DNA of 64,000 nt from Thermoleophilaceae bacterium (GTDB taxonomy: Bacteria; Actinomycetota; Thermoleophilia; Solirubrobacterales; JACPNS01): contig JAEMRJ010000001.1 of assembly GCA_016463365.1 (NCBI GenBank), positions 1 to 64,000 of the forward strand, written 5' to 3'. The translations under genes were made by a program, and so were the position numbers. Under the pieces are notes generated by a model, which had not been told where the DNA came from, ran no database searches, and worked only from the letters and a program-made list of their open reading frames with translations. Positions 45,176-53,739 of this stretch are shown here, one piece after another. Position 1 is the stretch's first letter, and the number at the start of each line of letters is the position of its first letter.

Positions 45176-46669
45176 ATGCTCGCACGAACCCAATCCTTTT
45201 GTATCCAGGGCGCAAAAGCCGCCAACGTCACCGTCGAAGTTGACATTCGCTCCGGCCTGCCCGCCTTTTCGATCGTCGGCCTACCAGACACGGCAATACG
45301 AGAGTCGCGCGAGCGCGTTCGCGCCGCGATACTCAACGACGGCTTCGAGTTTCCCCAGCGCCGCATCACCATCAACGTCGCTGGCGGGGGAGAGCCCTTT
45401 CGCAGCGGCCCCTCACTCGATCTTCCGATCGCCTTCGGAATTTTGAAGGCCAGCAATCAGCTGGGGAACACGGACACTGAGAAGATCGCCACAGTCGGCG
45501 AACTCTCGCTCGACGGAGCCGTCCAACCCATCAGAGGCTCGCTACTGATTGCAAAACAAGCGGCGGAGTCGGGCGTCGAACTGCTTGTCGTACCGAGCGC
45601 CAACGACCGCGAAGCCCGCGCCGATCAACACCCACCCGTCTGCGCCGTGCGCCGACTCTCGGACCTCCGGGACTTGACCCCGACCGACCCTCCGAGCGAA
45701 AGCACGTCAACGCCAGCCTTTCCTGACGGGCCAGACATACGCGACCTGCGCGGGCACGCTTTCCCGATTCGCGCCCTCGAGATCGCAGCGGCGGGGTCGC
45801 ACTCAGTTCTCTTTCGTGGCGCGCCCGGTTGCGGGAAAACCATGCTGGCGCGCCGGCTTCCCAGCATCCTTCCGCCGATGAGCCACGAAGAAGCGGTTCA
45901 AGTGACTGGGCTTCAGAGCGTCGCCGGCAACCTCCGCGTCGACGGCCTCACCAAACAGCGTCCCTTCCGAGCGCCCCATCACAGCATCTCTGCTTCGGGC
46001 CTTGTCGGCGGGCACCACTCGTTCATTCCAGGAGAGGCATCTCTCTCTCACGCCGGGGTCTTGTTCTTAGACGAATTGTCCGAATTCAGCACTCGCTCCT
46101 TGGAGTCACTTCGCCAGCCTTTAGACGATGGGGAAATCGCCCTCACCAAGGACCAACACACGATCATCCTTCCCGCCCGGTTCCAGCTTGTCGCCGCGAC
46201 CAACCCATGTCCCTGCGGCGCGGCCAACACCGCCAAGTGCCGCTGCTCTGCGACCGAGCGAGACCGCTACAACCGCCGCTTGTCGGGACCACTGCTCGAC
46301 CGCTTCGATATGACCTGCCCTGTCGAACGGCCAACCCCCGCTGAAGTAGAAGCCGGGCCCATTACCGACTCCAAGACAGTCCGCGCTCGCACGAGCGCAG
46401 CGCGCGAGATGCAGCTCGAGCGCTACTGCGACCTTCCATTTGTTGCCAATGGGGATCTAGACGGCGCCACGACGCGCCGCTTGCTCAAGCCGCCCGACGA
46501 CGTGCGGGCGATGCTCAACGACGGCTACAAACACCACCGCATCTCACTGCGCGGCTACGACCGCACCCTCCGAATCGCCCGCACGATCGCAGACCTCGAC
46601 GCACGAGACGACATCAGCACAGCTGACGTCGCCGAAGCGCTCGCATTCCGTATCGAACCCCTGATCTAG
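45176..46669 (+). CDS. comM: ComM/YifB-family AAA+ ATPase
   Basis: A 497-residue full-length member. The N-terminal domain has the family signature GLPAFSIVGLPDTAIRESRE, the AAA+ core has GAPGCGKTMLARRLP and FLDELSEF, then ATNPCPCG with a Cys cluster, and the C-terminal helical domain ends AEALAFR. ComM is a helicase that aids branch migration during natural transformation. GAGGT lies before the ATG. On a plasmid it may help integrate or process incoming single strands. Confidence 0.92.
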   Translation: MLARTQSFCIQGAKAANVTVEVDIRSGLPAFSIVGLPDTAIRESRERVRAAILNDGFEFPQRRITINVAGGGEPFRSGPSLDLPIAFGILKASNQLGNTDTEKIATVGELSLDGAVQPIRGSLLIAKQAAESGVELLVVPSANDREARADQHPPVCAVRRLSDLRDLTPTDPPSESTSTPAFPDGPDIRDLRGHAFPIRALEIAAAGSHSVLFRGAPGCGKTMLARRLPSILPPMSHEEAVQVTGLQSVAGNLRVDGLTKQRPFRAPHHSISASGLVGGHHSFIPGEASLSHAGVLFLDELSEFSTRSLESLRQPLDDGEIALTKDQHTIILPARFQLVAATNPCPCGAANTAKCRCSATERDRYNRRLSGPLLDRFDMTCPVERPTPAEVEAGPITDSKTVRARTSAAREMQLERYCDLPFVANGDLDGATTRRLLKPPDDVRAMLNDGYKHHRISLRGYDRTLRIARTIADLDARDDISTADVAEALAFRIEPLI

Positions 46670-46679
46670 AGGACGCCCC

Positions 46680-47729
46680 ATGAACGCCTGCCCAGCTTGC
46701 ATCAGCGAGTCCGTCCAACGCGCCCTGACCCTCACGGACAATGGCGCCAATTCCTTCGAAAACTACGGCAAGGATCTCGCCAGCCTGACTGACCAACTCC
46801 GATCCCTTCACAGCGATTTTGAATCCCGCCTGACCGAGATCACCTCCACGCTCACAACCGAGGAAGCGAGCGAGACTTTCGGCGCCTACTGCCGCCACGA
46901 CGAACACTTTCCGACGCGCATCGCCGAGCACCACCCTGAGGTCGCCGTGATCTACGTCTGCGGCAATCTGGCGACCTTCGAAGCCCTGAACGAAAAGGAG
47001 ACGCTCGCCCTGGTCGGAGCCAGACGCGCAAGCGCCTACGGCCGTGAAGTCGCCTATTCGTTCGCCAACGACGCAGCCTCTCGCGGCGTCATCGTCATCA
47101 CAGGAATGGCGCTCGGCGTCGACGGAGCAGCCAACCGCGGCGCGCTCCAGGGAAGCGGGGAGACGATCGCCTTCCTTGCCGGGCCTCCGACGCAGGCCTA
47201 CCCACGCTCTCACCGATTGCTCTATGAGCAGATCACGCAGAAGGGGTGCGCCATCTCGATCATGCCTCCGGGTCTTCAGGAAACCAGAGCCGCATTCCAA
47301 TTGCGCTCAACGCTGATCGGCACGCTCGCAGCTGGCTCGGTCTTTGTCGAAGGAAGCGAGAACTCGGGCGCGATGTTCACGCTCAACGAAGCCCGCCGCG
47401 CCGGCAACATGGTGGGCGCCGTTCCCGGCCCCATAACCGGACCTCTTTCCAGCGGCCCCAACAACCTGATCGCCGGCGACGCGCGCGTCATCTGCAGTTC
47501 AGATGACCTCTTCGATTACGACACGACGGAGCCGGCCACCCGGCACCGCGGCGAGCTACCAGATACCGACCGAAGCGTGCTTGCCGCACTCAACGACGGC
47601 CACGACACGCCCCGCCAGCTCGCCACGCAGCTCCCCGATCTCGCCCCAAGAGACATTTCTGCCGCCCTCGGCCGACTCGAACTCCTCGGGTACATCGTCC
47701 GAGCGGACGACGCCTACCGCCTCAACTGA
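46680..47729 (+). CDS. dprA: DprA/Smf family DNA-processing protein
   Basis: A 349-residue protein, 10 bases after comM. The Rossmann core has LALVGARRASAYG, ITGMALGVDGAANRGAL, GETIAFLAGPPTQAYPRSHRLL, and a C-terminal winged-helix domain (from about 290). In the GGARGID-A-H block the His is replaced (DGAANRGAL). DprA loads recombinase on single-stranded DNA. comM and dprA are often neighbours on actinobacterial chromosomes; here the pair is plasmid-like. Confidence 0.88.
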   Translation: MNACPACISESVQRALTLTDNGANSFENYGKDLASLTDQLRSLHSDFESRLTEITSTLTTEEASETFGAYCRHDEHFPTRIAEHHPEVAVIYVCGNLATFEALNEKETLALVGARRASAYGREVAYSFANDAASRGVIVITGMALGVDGAANRGALQGSGETIAFLAGPPTQAYPRSHRLLYEQITQKGCAISIMPPGLQETRAAFQLRSTLIGTLAAGSVFVEGSENSGAMFTLNEARRAGNMVGAVPGPITGPLSSGPNNLIAGDARVICSSDDLFDYDTTEPATRHRGELPDTDRSVLAALNDGHDTPRQLATQLPDLAPRDISAALGRLELLGYIVRADDAYRLN

Positions 47730-47804
47730 CCTATCAAAAGATTCCCAGCCAGAACTGCACGACCCCCAACCATGCAAACAACCCCGAGCAAGAAGGACAC
47801 ATCA

Positions 47805-49457
47805 ATGAGCACCACCGCAACAAGACCGACCACGCAGGCCGAGATGGTCGACCCGAACCTGATTGACGTCGCCAAAGACTTCAACCCCCGTCGAAGCTTC
47901 GACACCGAGGCAGACAAGAAGCTGGCCGAGAGCGTAAAGCTCAACGGCGTCAAGCAGAGCTTGCTCGTCACCGAAGGCGAGAACGGTCGCTACAACCTCG
48001 TTGCCGGTGAGCGCCGGCTCCGCGCAGCGAAATCGGCCAAGGTCGACCTCGTGCCCGTCGTCATTGAGCAGCCGTCAACCGACACCCAGATTCACGCGCT
48101 GATGGAGAACGTCGCTCGCATGAGCGTGAACCCGATCGACGAGGCGAAGGCGATCACACAGATCCTCAACACCACGAAGATCTCCCAAAAAGAGCTCGCG
48201 GCAAACCTCGCGGTCACGCAGTCGCACATCACCGAGCGCAAGCGCCTCCTCACGCTCCCAGAGGCGGCCCAGGAACTCATCGCCAACGGCGAGCTTCCGG
48301 TCGCCGCCTCTCGCTACCTCGAGAAGATCGCCGAAGGCAGCAGCACTCTCGCCGCGCACTTCGCCAAGCAGCTGACAACCGACCCCTACGAGCGCTTCCG
48401 CTCGGACCCCGTCACCCAAGGCGTTCGCCTTCTGCAGGACGTCTCGGACAACGTCGGCAAAGACATCGAGGGCCTGCCCAAGCTCGAAGCCGTCGCAATC
48501 CTCGATCGCCAGCTGCGCCCGACCGCAGTCAAGGTTCACTGGCCGGAGGACAAGGAAGACCTGAAGAAGGCGTGGGAGCAGCACGCGGCCCAGGAGAACT
48601 ACGACTGGGACTACGCAATGCCAAGTCCCGACGCTGAGAACACGATGACTTCTTCCAGCGCCATCAAGCTCGACAACGAGAATGACTGGCAGCGCGCCAC
48701 CTGGGTCACCTGCGACCGCGAAGCGATCATCGACGCGATCGAGAACGCGGTCATCGACTACGAAGAGCGACTCGAAGAAGCCGCCGCATACCGCGCGAAG
48801 GCCGCGGCCGAGCGCGAGAAGGCCGGTAGCAACGGAACCGCATCCGGAGCAAGCGCCGCAGCGGGCGCAAGCGCGACCTCAGCCGAACCCGGCCCCAGCG
48901 ACTTCGAGAAGCGTGAGGAGGCCAAGCAGGCTGCGTTCGTCAAGAACACAGAGATCGGACGCAACAGCCTGACCAAACTCGCCCTGCTCAAGCCCACCCT
49001 CCCGATCATCAAGACGTTGGCTCTCGGCTACCTGCACCACAACAACGATCTCGCCGGCGCCGGCATCGCCCTGACCGACGAACGCCTACAGGAAGTCGAG
49101 ATCATCGAGCAGAAGAACGGCAAGAAGCGCACGAAGGTCACCTACAAGAGCTACCACGAAGCAGGCGAGATCCTCGAAGACCGCATCATGCGCGCCAAGA
49201 GCGTCGATGAAGTACTCGGAATCCTCTTCACGGCGATCGTCGCCGGCCTCAACGCTTCGACTGACGCGACGCTCGCGAGTGACAAGCGCCACTGGAGCAA
49301 CGCGGCTTTCCGCTACAGCTTCTCCAAGTCAGACAAGTTCGCAAGCAATGAGGTCGAAAAGCTCGCTGCCCGCGTTCTGCCCAAGGAGAAGCCGGCACCC
49401 AAGAAGACCGCCGCCAAGACAACTCCGGCCGCAAAGAAGGCAACGGCCGCCAAGTGA
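47805..49457 (+). CDS. parB: ParB/Spo0J-like partition protein
   Basis: A 550-residue protein started at MSTTATRPTT with GAAGGA upstream; an ATG at 47772 lacks a ribosome site. The ParB N-terminal domain shows DFNPRRSF, NGVKQSLLV, VAGERRLRAAK (the C/GERR box that binds CTP) and NPIDEAKAI. A helix-turn-helix follows (ISQKELAANLAVTQSHITERK). The C-terminal ~300 residues are longer than usual, with an Ala/Ser-rich linker and a Lys/Ala tail. It could bind the palindrome array at 31.2 kb, although that lies 16 kb away and has its own small partner gene. Confidence 0.88.
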   Translation: MSTTATRPTTQAEMVDPNLIDVAKDFNPRRSFDTEADKKLAESVKLNGVKQSLLVTEGENGRYNLVAGERRLRAAKSAKVDLVPVVIEQPSTDTQIHALMENVARMSVNPIDEAKAITQILNTTKISQKELAANLAVTQSHITERKRLLTLPEAAQELIANGELPVAASRYLEKIAEGSSTLAAHFAKQLTTDPYERFRSDPVTQGVRLLQDVSDNVGKDIEGLPKLEAVAILDRQLRPTAVKVHWPEDKEDLKKAWEQHAAQENYDWDYAMPSPDAENTMTSSSAIKLDNENDWQRATWVTCDREAIIDAIENAVIDYEERLEEAAAYRAKAAAEREKAGSNGTASGASAAAGASATSAEPGPSDFEKREEAKQAAFVKNTEIGRNSLTKLALLKPTLPIIKTLALGYLHHNNDLAGAGIALTDERLQEVEIIEQKNGKKRTKVTYKSYHEAGEILEDRIMRAKSVDEVLGILFTAIVAGLNASTDATLASDKRHWSNAAFRYSFSKSDKFASNEVEKLAARVLPKEKPAPKKTAAKTTPAAKKATAAK

Positions 49458-49690
49458 TCCCGCCCGCATGGCAAGCCTGCGCGGCAGCGGCGCGCTCGAC
49501 GCTCAACACGATGGGCGCGCTCTGCCCGCCGGACGCCCGGCACCGCGATCGACTGCACGACCTCCACGCATCGCTCGCCCGGCTCGCCGCCACTGGCGAC
49601 GCCAACGGCATCTGCTCACTTTTTGACGAAATCAGCTTCGACTACAGCGCGAACAACCAGCGAGAAATCATCCGCTGCTTTGCCAACTGA
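49454..49690 (+). CDS. Small hypothetical protein coupled to parB
   Basis: 78 residues, GTG start overlapping the parB stop (GTGA). Helical, with three Cys. Not recognised. Confidence 0.45.
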   Translation: MIPPAWQACAAAARSTLNTMGALCPPDARHRDRLHDLHASLARLAATGDANGICSLFDEISFDYSANNQREIIRCFAN

Positions 49691-50020
49691 GTCCCGGACC
49701 TCCTTGCAGCGGCCTCACGGGTGGATGCACCAGAGGGTGAGAAACACCAACTAACTGCGAGCGCTCGTTTCTCGCGCGAAGTCACGGCCGCCTCGGCCGC
49801 CGTCGTCGCTTGCGCGCCGTCAAAAAGCGGTCGGCGGCGTTGCCGCCTTGATTGAACAAGCGCCGAACGCCGGCGTGTCCAGGCAAGCCGCCGCTTCGCG
49901 GCGGTCGGACCACAAGGGCCCGACCTGACCAAGCCGACGCCCGACGCCCGTCATGGGGGCGTAAGAGAAACGGCTTTGTATCCAACGCGAAGCCACGTTT
50001 AGACCCTGGAGGTCTCAATC
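49691..50020 (+). other. 330-bp noncoding region with GC-rich hairpins
   Basis: Three hairpins: GGCGGC-GTT-GCCGCC (49833-49847), CGCCG/CGGCG (49861-49875) and CCGCCG-CTTCG-CGGCGG (49888-49904). GGATGCACC occurs here and again upstream of the relaxase (54414). GGAGGT at the end is the ribosome site of the next gene. No gene is seen. Confidence 0.5.
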
Positions 50021-50452
50021 ATGTACAGCAACAACAGCATCAACATCACGGGCAACGTCGGCAACAACCCGCGTTACAACGCCCCGAAGTCAGACAGCAA
50101 GGACGACGTCAAGCGCGCAAGCCTCTTCTTCCAGGTCGCGGTCGAGCCGCAGCCGGGCAAGAAGGACAGCGAGAACAACTACGTCGACCAGGACCCGTAC
50201 TGGGTTCCCTGCGCGATCTTCGGTGCCCGCGCCGTGACCCTCGCCGAGAACTCGGTGATCAAGTCCGGCCAGCGCCTCGTGATCCTCGGTTCGCTCCGCA
50301 TCACGAAGGAGCAGCTCACGCTCGTCGGTGGCGAGACCACCAGCCGCGCGAAGCCGCTCGTCGTGGTCGAGAACTTCGAGATCATGCCCACCCGCAAGGC
50401 GGCATCCTCGAGCGCTTCGACCGAGCCGGCCGAAGACGCAATCCCGGCCTAG
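50021..50452 (+). CDS. Second SSB-like protein
   Basis: A 143-residue OB-fold protein with GGAGGT before the ATG. SINITGNVGNNPRYN, a strand with YWVPCAIFGARAVTLAE, and GQRLVILGSLRITKEQ match SSB. The tail ends AEDAIPA, like the DDDIPF peptide but without the final Phe that SSB partners need. It may bind single strands without recruiting host repair proteins; this is inference. Confidence 0.75.
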   Translation: MYSNNSINITGNVGNNPRYNAPKSDSKDDVKRASLFFQVAVEPQPGKKDSENNYVDQDPYWVPCAIFGARAVTLAENSVIKSGQRLVILGSLRITKEQLTLVGGETTSRAKPLVVVENFEIMPTRKAASSSASTEPAEDAIPA

Positions 50453-50541
50453 CCGGGAAGGGCGGCGCGACCAGCGGCGACTCTCGCCGCTGGGCTGCCA
50501 CCCACACACGCCAGACCAAAAAAATCAGAAGCATCAAACGA

Positions 50542-50574
50542 CCCCGGAGGCCAAGACGGCTCTGGGGTTTTTTG
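50542..50574 (+). terminator. Rho-independent terminator after ssb-like gene
   Basis: CCCCGGAG...CC pairs with GG...CTCTGGGG (one G-U, one bulge), followed by TTTTTT. Confidence 0.88.
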
Positions 50575-50604
50575 CGTGCTCCTGTGGTTCTCCTCAGGTC
50601 ACAC

Positions 50605-50641
50605 GGCAGCCCTCGGGATCCACTTCCGCCCGAGGGTTGCC
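50605..50641 (+). repeat. 13-bp hairpin
   Basis: GGCAGCCCTCGGG (50605-50617) pairs with CCCGAGGGTTGCC (50629-50641) with one G-U, loop of 11. It follows the terminator and has no T tract; it may be an RNA processing or stability element. Confidence 0.6.
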
Positions 50642-50748
50642 GCTCCTCTTCGCGCGCGCCAAGTCGGTCGGCGGCGGGGGAGAGGCCCGGCCGGCGCGCT
50701 GCCGCCTTGAACGCACCGCATCCTGCGAACTGCCCATCAAGAGAGATA

Positions 50749-50766
50749 CCGCCCGCAGGCGGGCGG
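50749..50766 (+). repeat. Hairpin touching the ribosome site of 50778
   Basis: CCGCCCGC-AG-GCGGGCGG is a perfect palindrome whose last two G are the first two of the GGAGG ribosome site (50765-50769). Folding could limit translation of the next gene. Confidence 0.5.
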
Positions 50767-50777
50767 AGGCAGAGGAC

Positions 50778-51044
50778 ATGAAGATGGAACTACAGATCAG
50801 CGGCCAGATAACGGCGATCGACGCCGCGCTGGATCGCGATTGGGCAACCGTGGACATCACCCGCGAAGTACGCCCAGGCGCCACCCGCACTTTCTCCGTC
50901 GTCGTCGCACGCAAAGCACTCAGCGCCGGCCTCGGTGACTCCGTCACGGCAGAGGTTCGCGGCGTGAATCACACCAGCAAGCTCGCCGACGGCCAGCTGC
51001 AAATCGACGTCCTCTTCATCGCCCGCTCGATTGCCAATCACTGA
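50778..51044 (+). CDS. Small OB-fold-like protein
   Basis: 88 residues starting MKMELQISGQ. Alternating beta strands (LQISGQITAIDA, TRTFSVVVARK, DSVTAEVRGV, LQIDVLFIARS) look like a minimal OB fold akin to SSB, without an acidic tail. GGAGG is 8 bases upstream. Not assigned to a family. Confidence 0.5.
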   Translation: MKMELQISGQITAIDAALDRDWATVDITREVRPGATRTFSVVVARKALSAGLGDSVTAEVRGVNHTSKLADGQLQIDVLFIARSIANH

Positions 51045-51058
51045 CCAGGAGGAGCACC

Positions 51059-51397
51059 ATGCCCCAACCAAACACACACCTACCCAGCGCAGCCGCGATC
51101 GAGCCGATCTCCTCAGACTCGCGCGTTCGCATCGACGTTCCCGGCGTGATCGACGAATGCTGCGAGCCCTTCGCGAGCGTTCACTACTACGCCAACGTGA
51201 CCGAAGAGTCGGCCACGCCTGGCACCTGCTCAAACGCCGACTGCGTGAACGGCGACGTCGAAGTCCCGCAGGACGGCACCTACGACGGCGTCTGGTTCGC
51301 ACCTTCGCCTTGCCCCGACTGCAACCGCGAAGAGTTCGAGCGCCTTCACGCCGAGACTCCGCGCGACCTGAACTCCGAAGGACCGATTGGCCTATAA
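51059..51397 (+). CDS. Small Cys-rich hypothetical protein
   Basis: 112 residues with AGGAGG before the ATG. Cys pairs (DECCEP, GTCSNADC and PCPDC) suggest zinc binding, similar to a rubredoxin-like knuckle. Function unknown. Confidence 0.55.
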   Translation: MPQPNTHLPSAAAIEPISSDSRVRIDVPGVIDECCEPFASVHYYANVTEESATPGTCSNADCVNGDVEVPQDGTYDGVWFAPSPCPDCNREEFERLHAETPRDLNSEGPIGL

Positions 51398-51454
51398 CGC
51401 GCTGACGCGCGCCGGCTGACTGGCAAGAGACAGGCAACCGATTAGGAGCAGACC

Positions 51455-51799
51455 ATGAAAGTCCTCATCTGCGGATCCCGCAACTGGCCGACCGCGCGCA
51501 ACAGCGAAATCACCGAACGCATCGACCAGCTGCAAACAGGCGACACAGTGATCGCTGGCGCGGCCAAGGGCGTTGACTCACTGGCGGCCGAACACGCGCG
51601 GGGGAGGGGCCTCACAGTCGAAGAGTTTCCTGCTGATTGGGACGCTCACGGAAAGTCGGCAGGCTTCAAGCGCAACGTCGAGATGCTGAATCAACGCCCT
51701 GACCTCGTGATCGCATTCCAGCACAACGACTCGCCTGGGACAAGCCACACGATCGAGCAGGCGTTCCGTCGCGGGATCAAGACGGAGGTCGTTCGATGA
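51455..51799 (+). CDS. YspA-like SLOG-fold protein (DUF2493)
   Basis: 114 residues with AGGAG before the ATG. The family pattern is complete: KVLICGSRNW, GAAKGVDSLAAEHA, FPADWDAHGKSAGFKRN, LVIAFQHNDSPGTSHTIEQA. SLOG proteins bind nucleotides or nucleotide-derived ligands. Common on phages and plasmids; the substrate is unknown. A third Rossmann/SLOG protein in this window besides the two DprA-type ones. Confidence 0.82.
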   Translation: MKVLICGSRNWPTARNSEITERIDQLQTGDTVIAGAAKGVDSLAAEHARGRGLTVEEFPADWDAHGKSAGFKRNVEMLNQRPDLVIAFQHNDSPGTSHTIEQAFRRGIKTEVVR

Positions 51800-51987
51800 G
51801 CCCCGCCGAAACAAAGCGCTTCCACATTCACCGCGACAACGTCACCCCGCAAACCACCTTCAAGCGGGATGACCTTCTCGAACCGTTCGGCTCTTCGCTT
51901 CGACACTTGAAGACCGAGAGCGACGTCGAGATCGCGACACGCGCCTTCCGCCTCGGCCTCATCGCCGCCGAGCGCAACAACCACTAG
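51796..51987 (+). CDS. Small hypothetical protein
   Basis: 63 residues overlapping the SLOG gene stop (ATGA). Polar and mixed in character; no motif recognised. Likely co-translated with its neighbour. Confidence 0.5.
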   Translation: MSPAETKRFHIHRDNVTPQTTFKRDDLLEPFGSSLRHLKTESDVEIATRAFRLGLIAAERNNH

Positions 51988-52003
51988 CCGCCCCACGGGC
52001 GGC
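51987..52003 (+). repeat. Intergenic hairpin
   Basis: GCCGCCC-CAC-GGGCGGC, perfect 7-bp stem starting at the stop codon of the preceding gene. Confidence 0.6.
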
Positions 52004-52039
52004 CGGCCTGCGTGAGCAAGCAAACAGAAGGAGCTGCTC

Positions 52040-52300
52040 ATGCAGACGAAGGTGGTGAACAAGCGCGGCGGCGCAAGTTACGACGTCTACGTCGGACGCC
52101 CGACCAAATGGGGAAACCCATTTCGTGCGGGGATCGACGGAACACGAGAAGAAGTCGTCGCGATGTACGAGGAGTACCTAAAGCTCCGGCCCGACCTGAT
52201 GGCCGCGCTCGGAGAACTCAAGGGAAAACGCATCGCTTGTTGGTGCGCTCCGCTGAGTTGTCACGCGGACGTACTCGCTGAGTACGCAGACCGCGCGTAG
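52040..52300 (+). CDS. DUF4326-family protein
   Basis: 86 residues with AAGGAG before the ATG. Family features: KVVNKRGG, YVGRPTKWGNPF, a helical segment with EEYLKLRPDL, and GKRIACWCAPLSCHADVLAEY, where Cys-x-Cys and Cys-His may bind metal. Found widely in phages and mobile elements; no established function known to me. Confidence 0.8.
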   Translation: MQTKVVNKRGGASYDVYVGRPTKWGNPFRAGIDGTREEVVAMYEEYLKLRPDLMAALGELKGKRIACWCAPLSCHADVLAEYADRA

Positions 52301-52315
52301 AACAAAACGTTGACA

Positions 52316-52344
52316 CCCCGCCCGGCGCGAGAGCCCGGGCGGGG
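52316..52344 (+). repeat. 10-bp intergenic hairpin
   Basis: CCCCGCCCGG (52316-52325) pairs perfectly with CCGGGCGGGG (52335-52344). No T tract. The remaining ~170 bases to the next gene hold no other feature. Confidence 0.65.
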
Positions 52345-52514
52345 GACACGGCGACCGGAATCACCCGCGCCCTCCTGTCCTCAACTGGCCCTCCCTCCAG
52401 TTGCAGCGCGCAGGTCTCCGGTTCGCCTCATCTTGCAGAACCAGGACATCACCACCTACGCCGCAGCGCGGCGCGATCCAAGGTTCGAAATCCAAACCCG
52501 AAGGAGACACGACC

Positions 52515-52919
52515 ATGCCCGAAAGCCCGACACTTTTCGTTCAGCTCGCGCCCGAGACGGCCCGCCACTTTGCAACCGGCGACGTCGCCTTCGAAGGCAC
52601 GCGCCACCAGGTCCACCTGCTCGCAGCCTGCAGGCGCGCCGAGCGCGGCCACCGCGCCAAGATCGACGCGCCCCTCTGGGACGTGGAGCTCCCTCGCCGC
52701 ACCGTCGAGGCGCTGATCGACAACCCCACGCAGGACCGCAGCAGCGTCTTCCACCACCAGCTCGTCAAGGCCTGCCGCAAGCTCGCCAACGCCGCCGACG
52801 GCATCAACGACAACCCGCCATGCCAACTCTGCGGTGGCAGCTACGCCCACCAGTTCTTCATGGACGGCTTCTGGGCACACGACCTCTGCATGGACAAGCG
52901 CTGGGAGAACGCAGCCTGA
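52515..52919 (+). CDS. Hypothetical protein with C-terminal Cys pair
   Basis: 134 residues starting MPESPTLFVQ, with AAGGAGA upstream; the longer frame from 52401 lacks a ribosome site. Ends with CQLCGG...H...HDLC, a likely zinc knuckle. Not recognised. Confidence 0.55.
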   Translation: MPESPTLFVQLAPETARHFATGDVAFEGTRHQVHLLAACRRAERGHRAKIDAPLWDVELPRRTVEALIDNPTQDRSSVFHHQLVKACRKLANAADGINDNPPCQLCGGSYAHQFFMDGFWAHDLCMDKRWENAA

Positions 52920-52928
52920 TCTTGGTAC

Positions 52929-52947
52929 GGGCGAACCGAGTTCGCCC
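52929..52947 (+). repeat. Intergenic hairpin after GGTAC
   Basis: GGGCGAAC-CGA-GTTCGCCC, perfect 8-bp stem, preceded by TTGGTAC and followed by GCGG, the same arrangement as the GGTAC-hairpin elements at 22908 and 29577. Confidence 0.55.
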
Positions 52948-52987
52948 GCGGCCGAGGCCATAAGCAAACGACACTGGAGAGACGCCA

Positions 52988-53458
52988 ATGAGCATCCGAG
53001 CCAACATAGCTTTTCGCACGCCCGGCCCCATCGAGGAGAAGCACCTCGACACCATGTCGCGAGTCCTCTCCCGCCAGTTCGGCCGCGAGTCCTTCCACTC
53101 GAGCGACGAGTACATCCAACTGCTGACCCCCATCCGGAACCCAACTGTGATCGGCCCGATGGAACGCGACCTCGCGATCGAGTTCGCCAACAGCGACTTC
53201 CTTTACGACGTCTACACGACCCGATGCTTCTGGGACTTCGATTACCTGCGCGGCGACTTCGGCGCCCAGCTCGACTGGATGAAGGCACTCAAGATCGCCT
53301 TCCCGACCATCCAAGTTTTCTACTACGGAGGCGACGCTCAGAGCACGCCGTGGAAGCCGATCCTCCCGTCCGAGATCACCGATCTCCGCGAGTCCTATCT
53401 CCATCAAGCGATCAGCGATGGCATCGGGTATGACGCGAACCTGAGGGCCGGCCGATGA
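52988..53458 (+). CDS. Hypothetical 156-residue protein
   Basis: GGAGAG lies before the ATG. Soluble alpha/beta protein rich in aromatics, no recognised family. Its stop overlaps the next start (ATGA). Confidence 0.55.
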   Translation: MSIRANIAFRTPGPIEEKHLDTMSRVLSRQFGRESFHSSDEYIQLLTPIRNPTVIGPMERDLAIEFANSDFLYDVYTTRCFWDFDYLRGDFGAQLDWMKALKIAFPTIQVFYYGGDAQSTPWKPILPSEITDLRESYLHQAISDGIGYDANLRAGR

Positions 53459-53568
53459 TCCGCCGCCTGTGCAACATGACTATCTCGCCGTGGTACATCG
53501 CAAGCGTCTTTGGCGCGCTCTTTGGATACTCCGTCCTCGCCGCAATCGCCGCCGCGATCTTCTCCTGA
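53455..53568 (+). CDS. 37-residue membrane peptide
   Basis: ATG overlaps the previous stop (ATGA). After a basic start MIRRLCNMT comes one long hydrophobic stretch rich in Ala/Ile/Phe to the end. A small single-TM protein. Confidence 0.55.
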   Translation: MIRRLCNMTISPWYIASVFGALFGYSVLAAIAAAIFS

Positions 53569-53580
53569 AAGGTCCCGACG

Positions 53581-53724
53581 ATGAGCCGCCTGACCACACC
53601 CGAAAAAGTGTCTTTGACCTTCGCCTACGCCTCCGCCGCGCTGGCCGCGAGCGAGTCCGCAGTGTTCATTTTCTTCGCCGCCAGAAGCGTCTTCGGCGCC
53701 CGCAAATCGGCCCGCTCGCGCTGA
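53581..53724 (+). CDS. 47-residue membrane peptide
   Basis: Begins MSRLTTPEKVS; a hydrophobic Ala/Phe-rich segment (about 11-36) is followed by a basic tail ending SARSR. AAAGG lies upstream. Pairs with the previous small membrane peptide; both unknown. Confidence 0.5.
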   Translation: MSRLTTPEKVSLTFAYASAALAASESAVFIFFAARSVFGARKSARSR

Positions 53725-53739
53725 CCTCAAAAGGACCCC

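Noticed and set aside
53455..53724. Toxin-antitoxin pair made of the two small membrane peptides
   Set aside because: Both look like membrane proteins and neither resembles an antitoxin; no evidence beyond small size.
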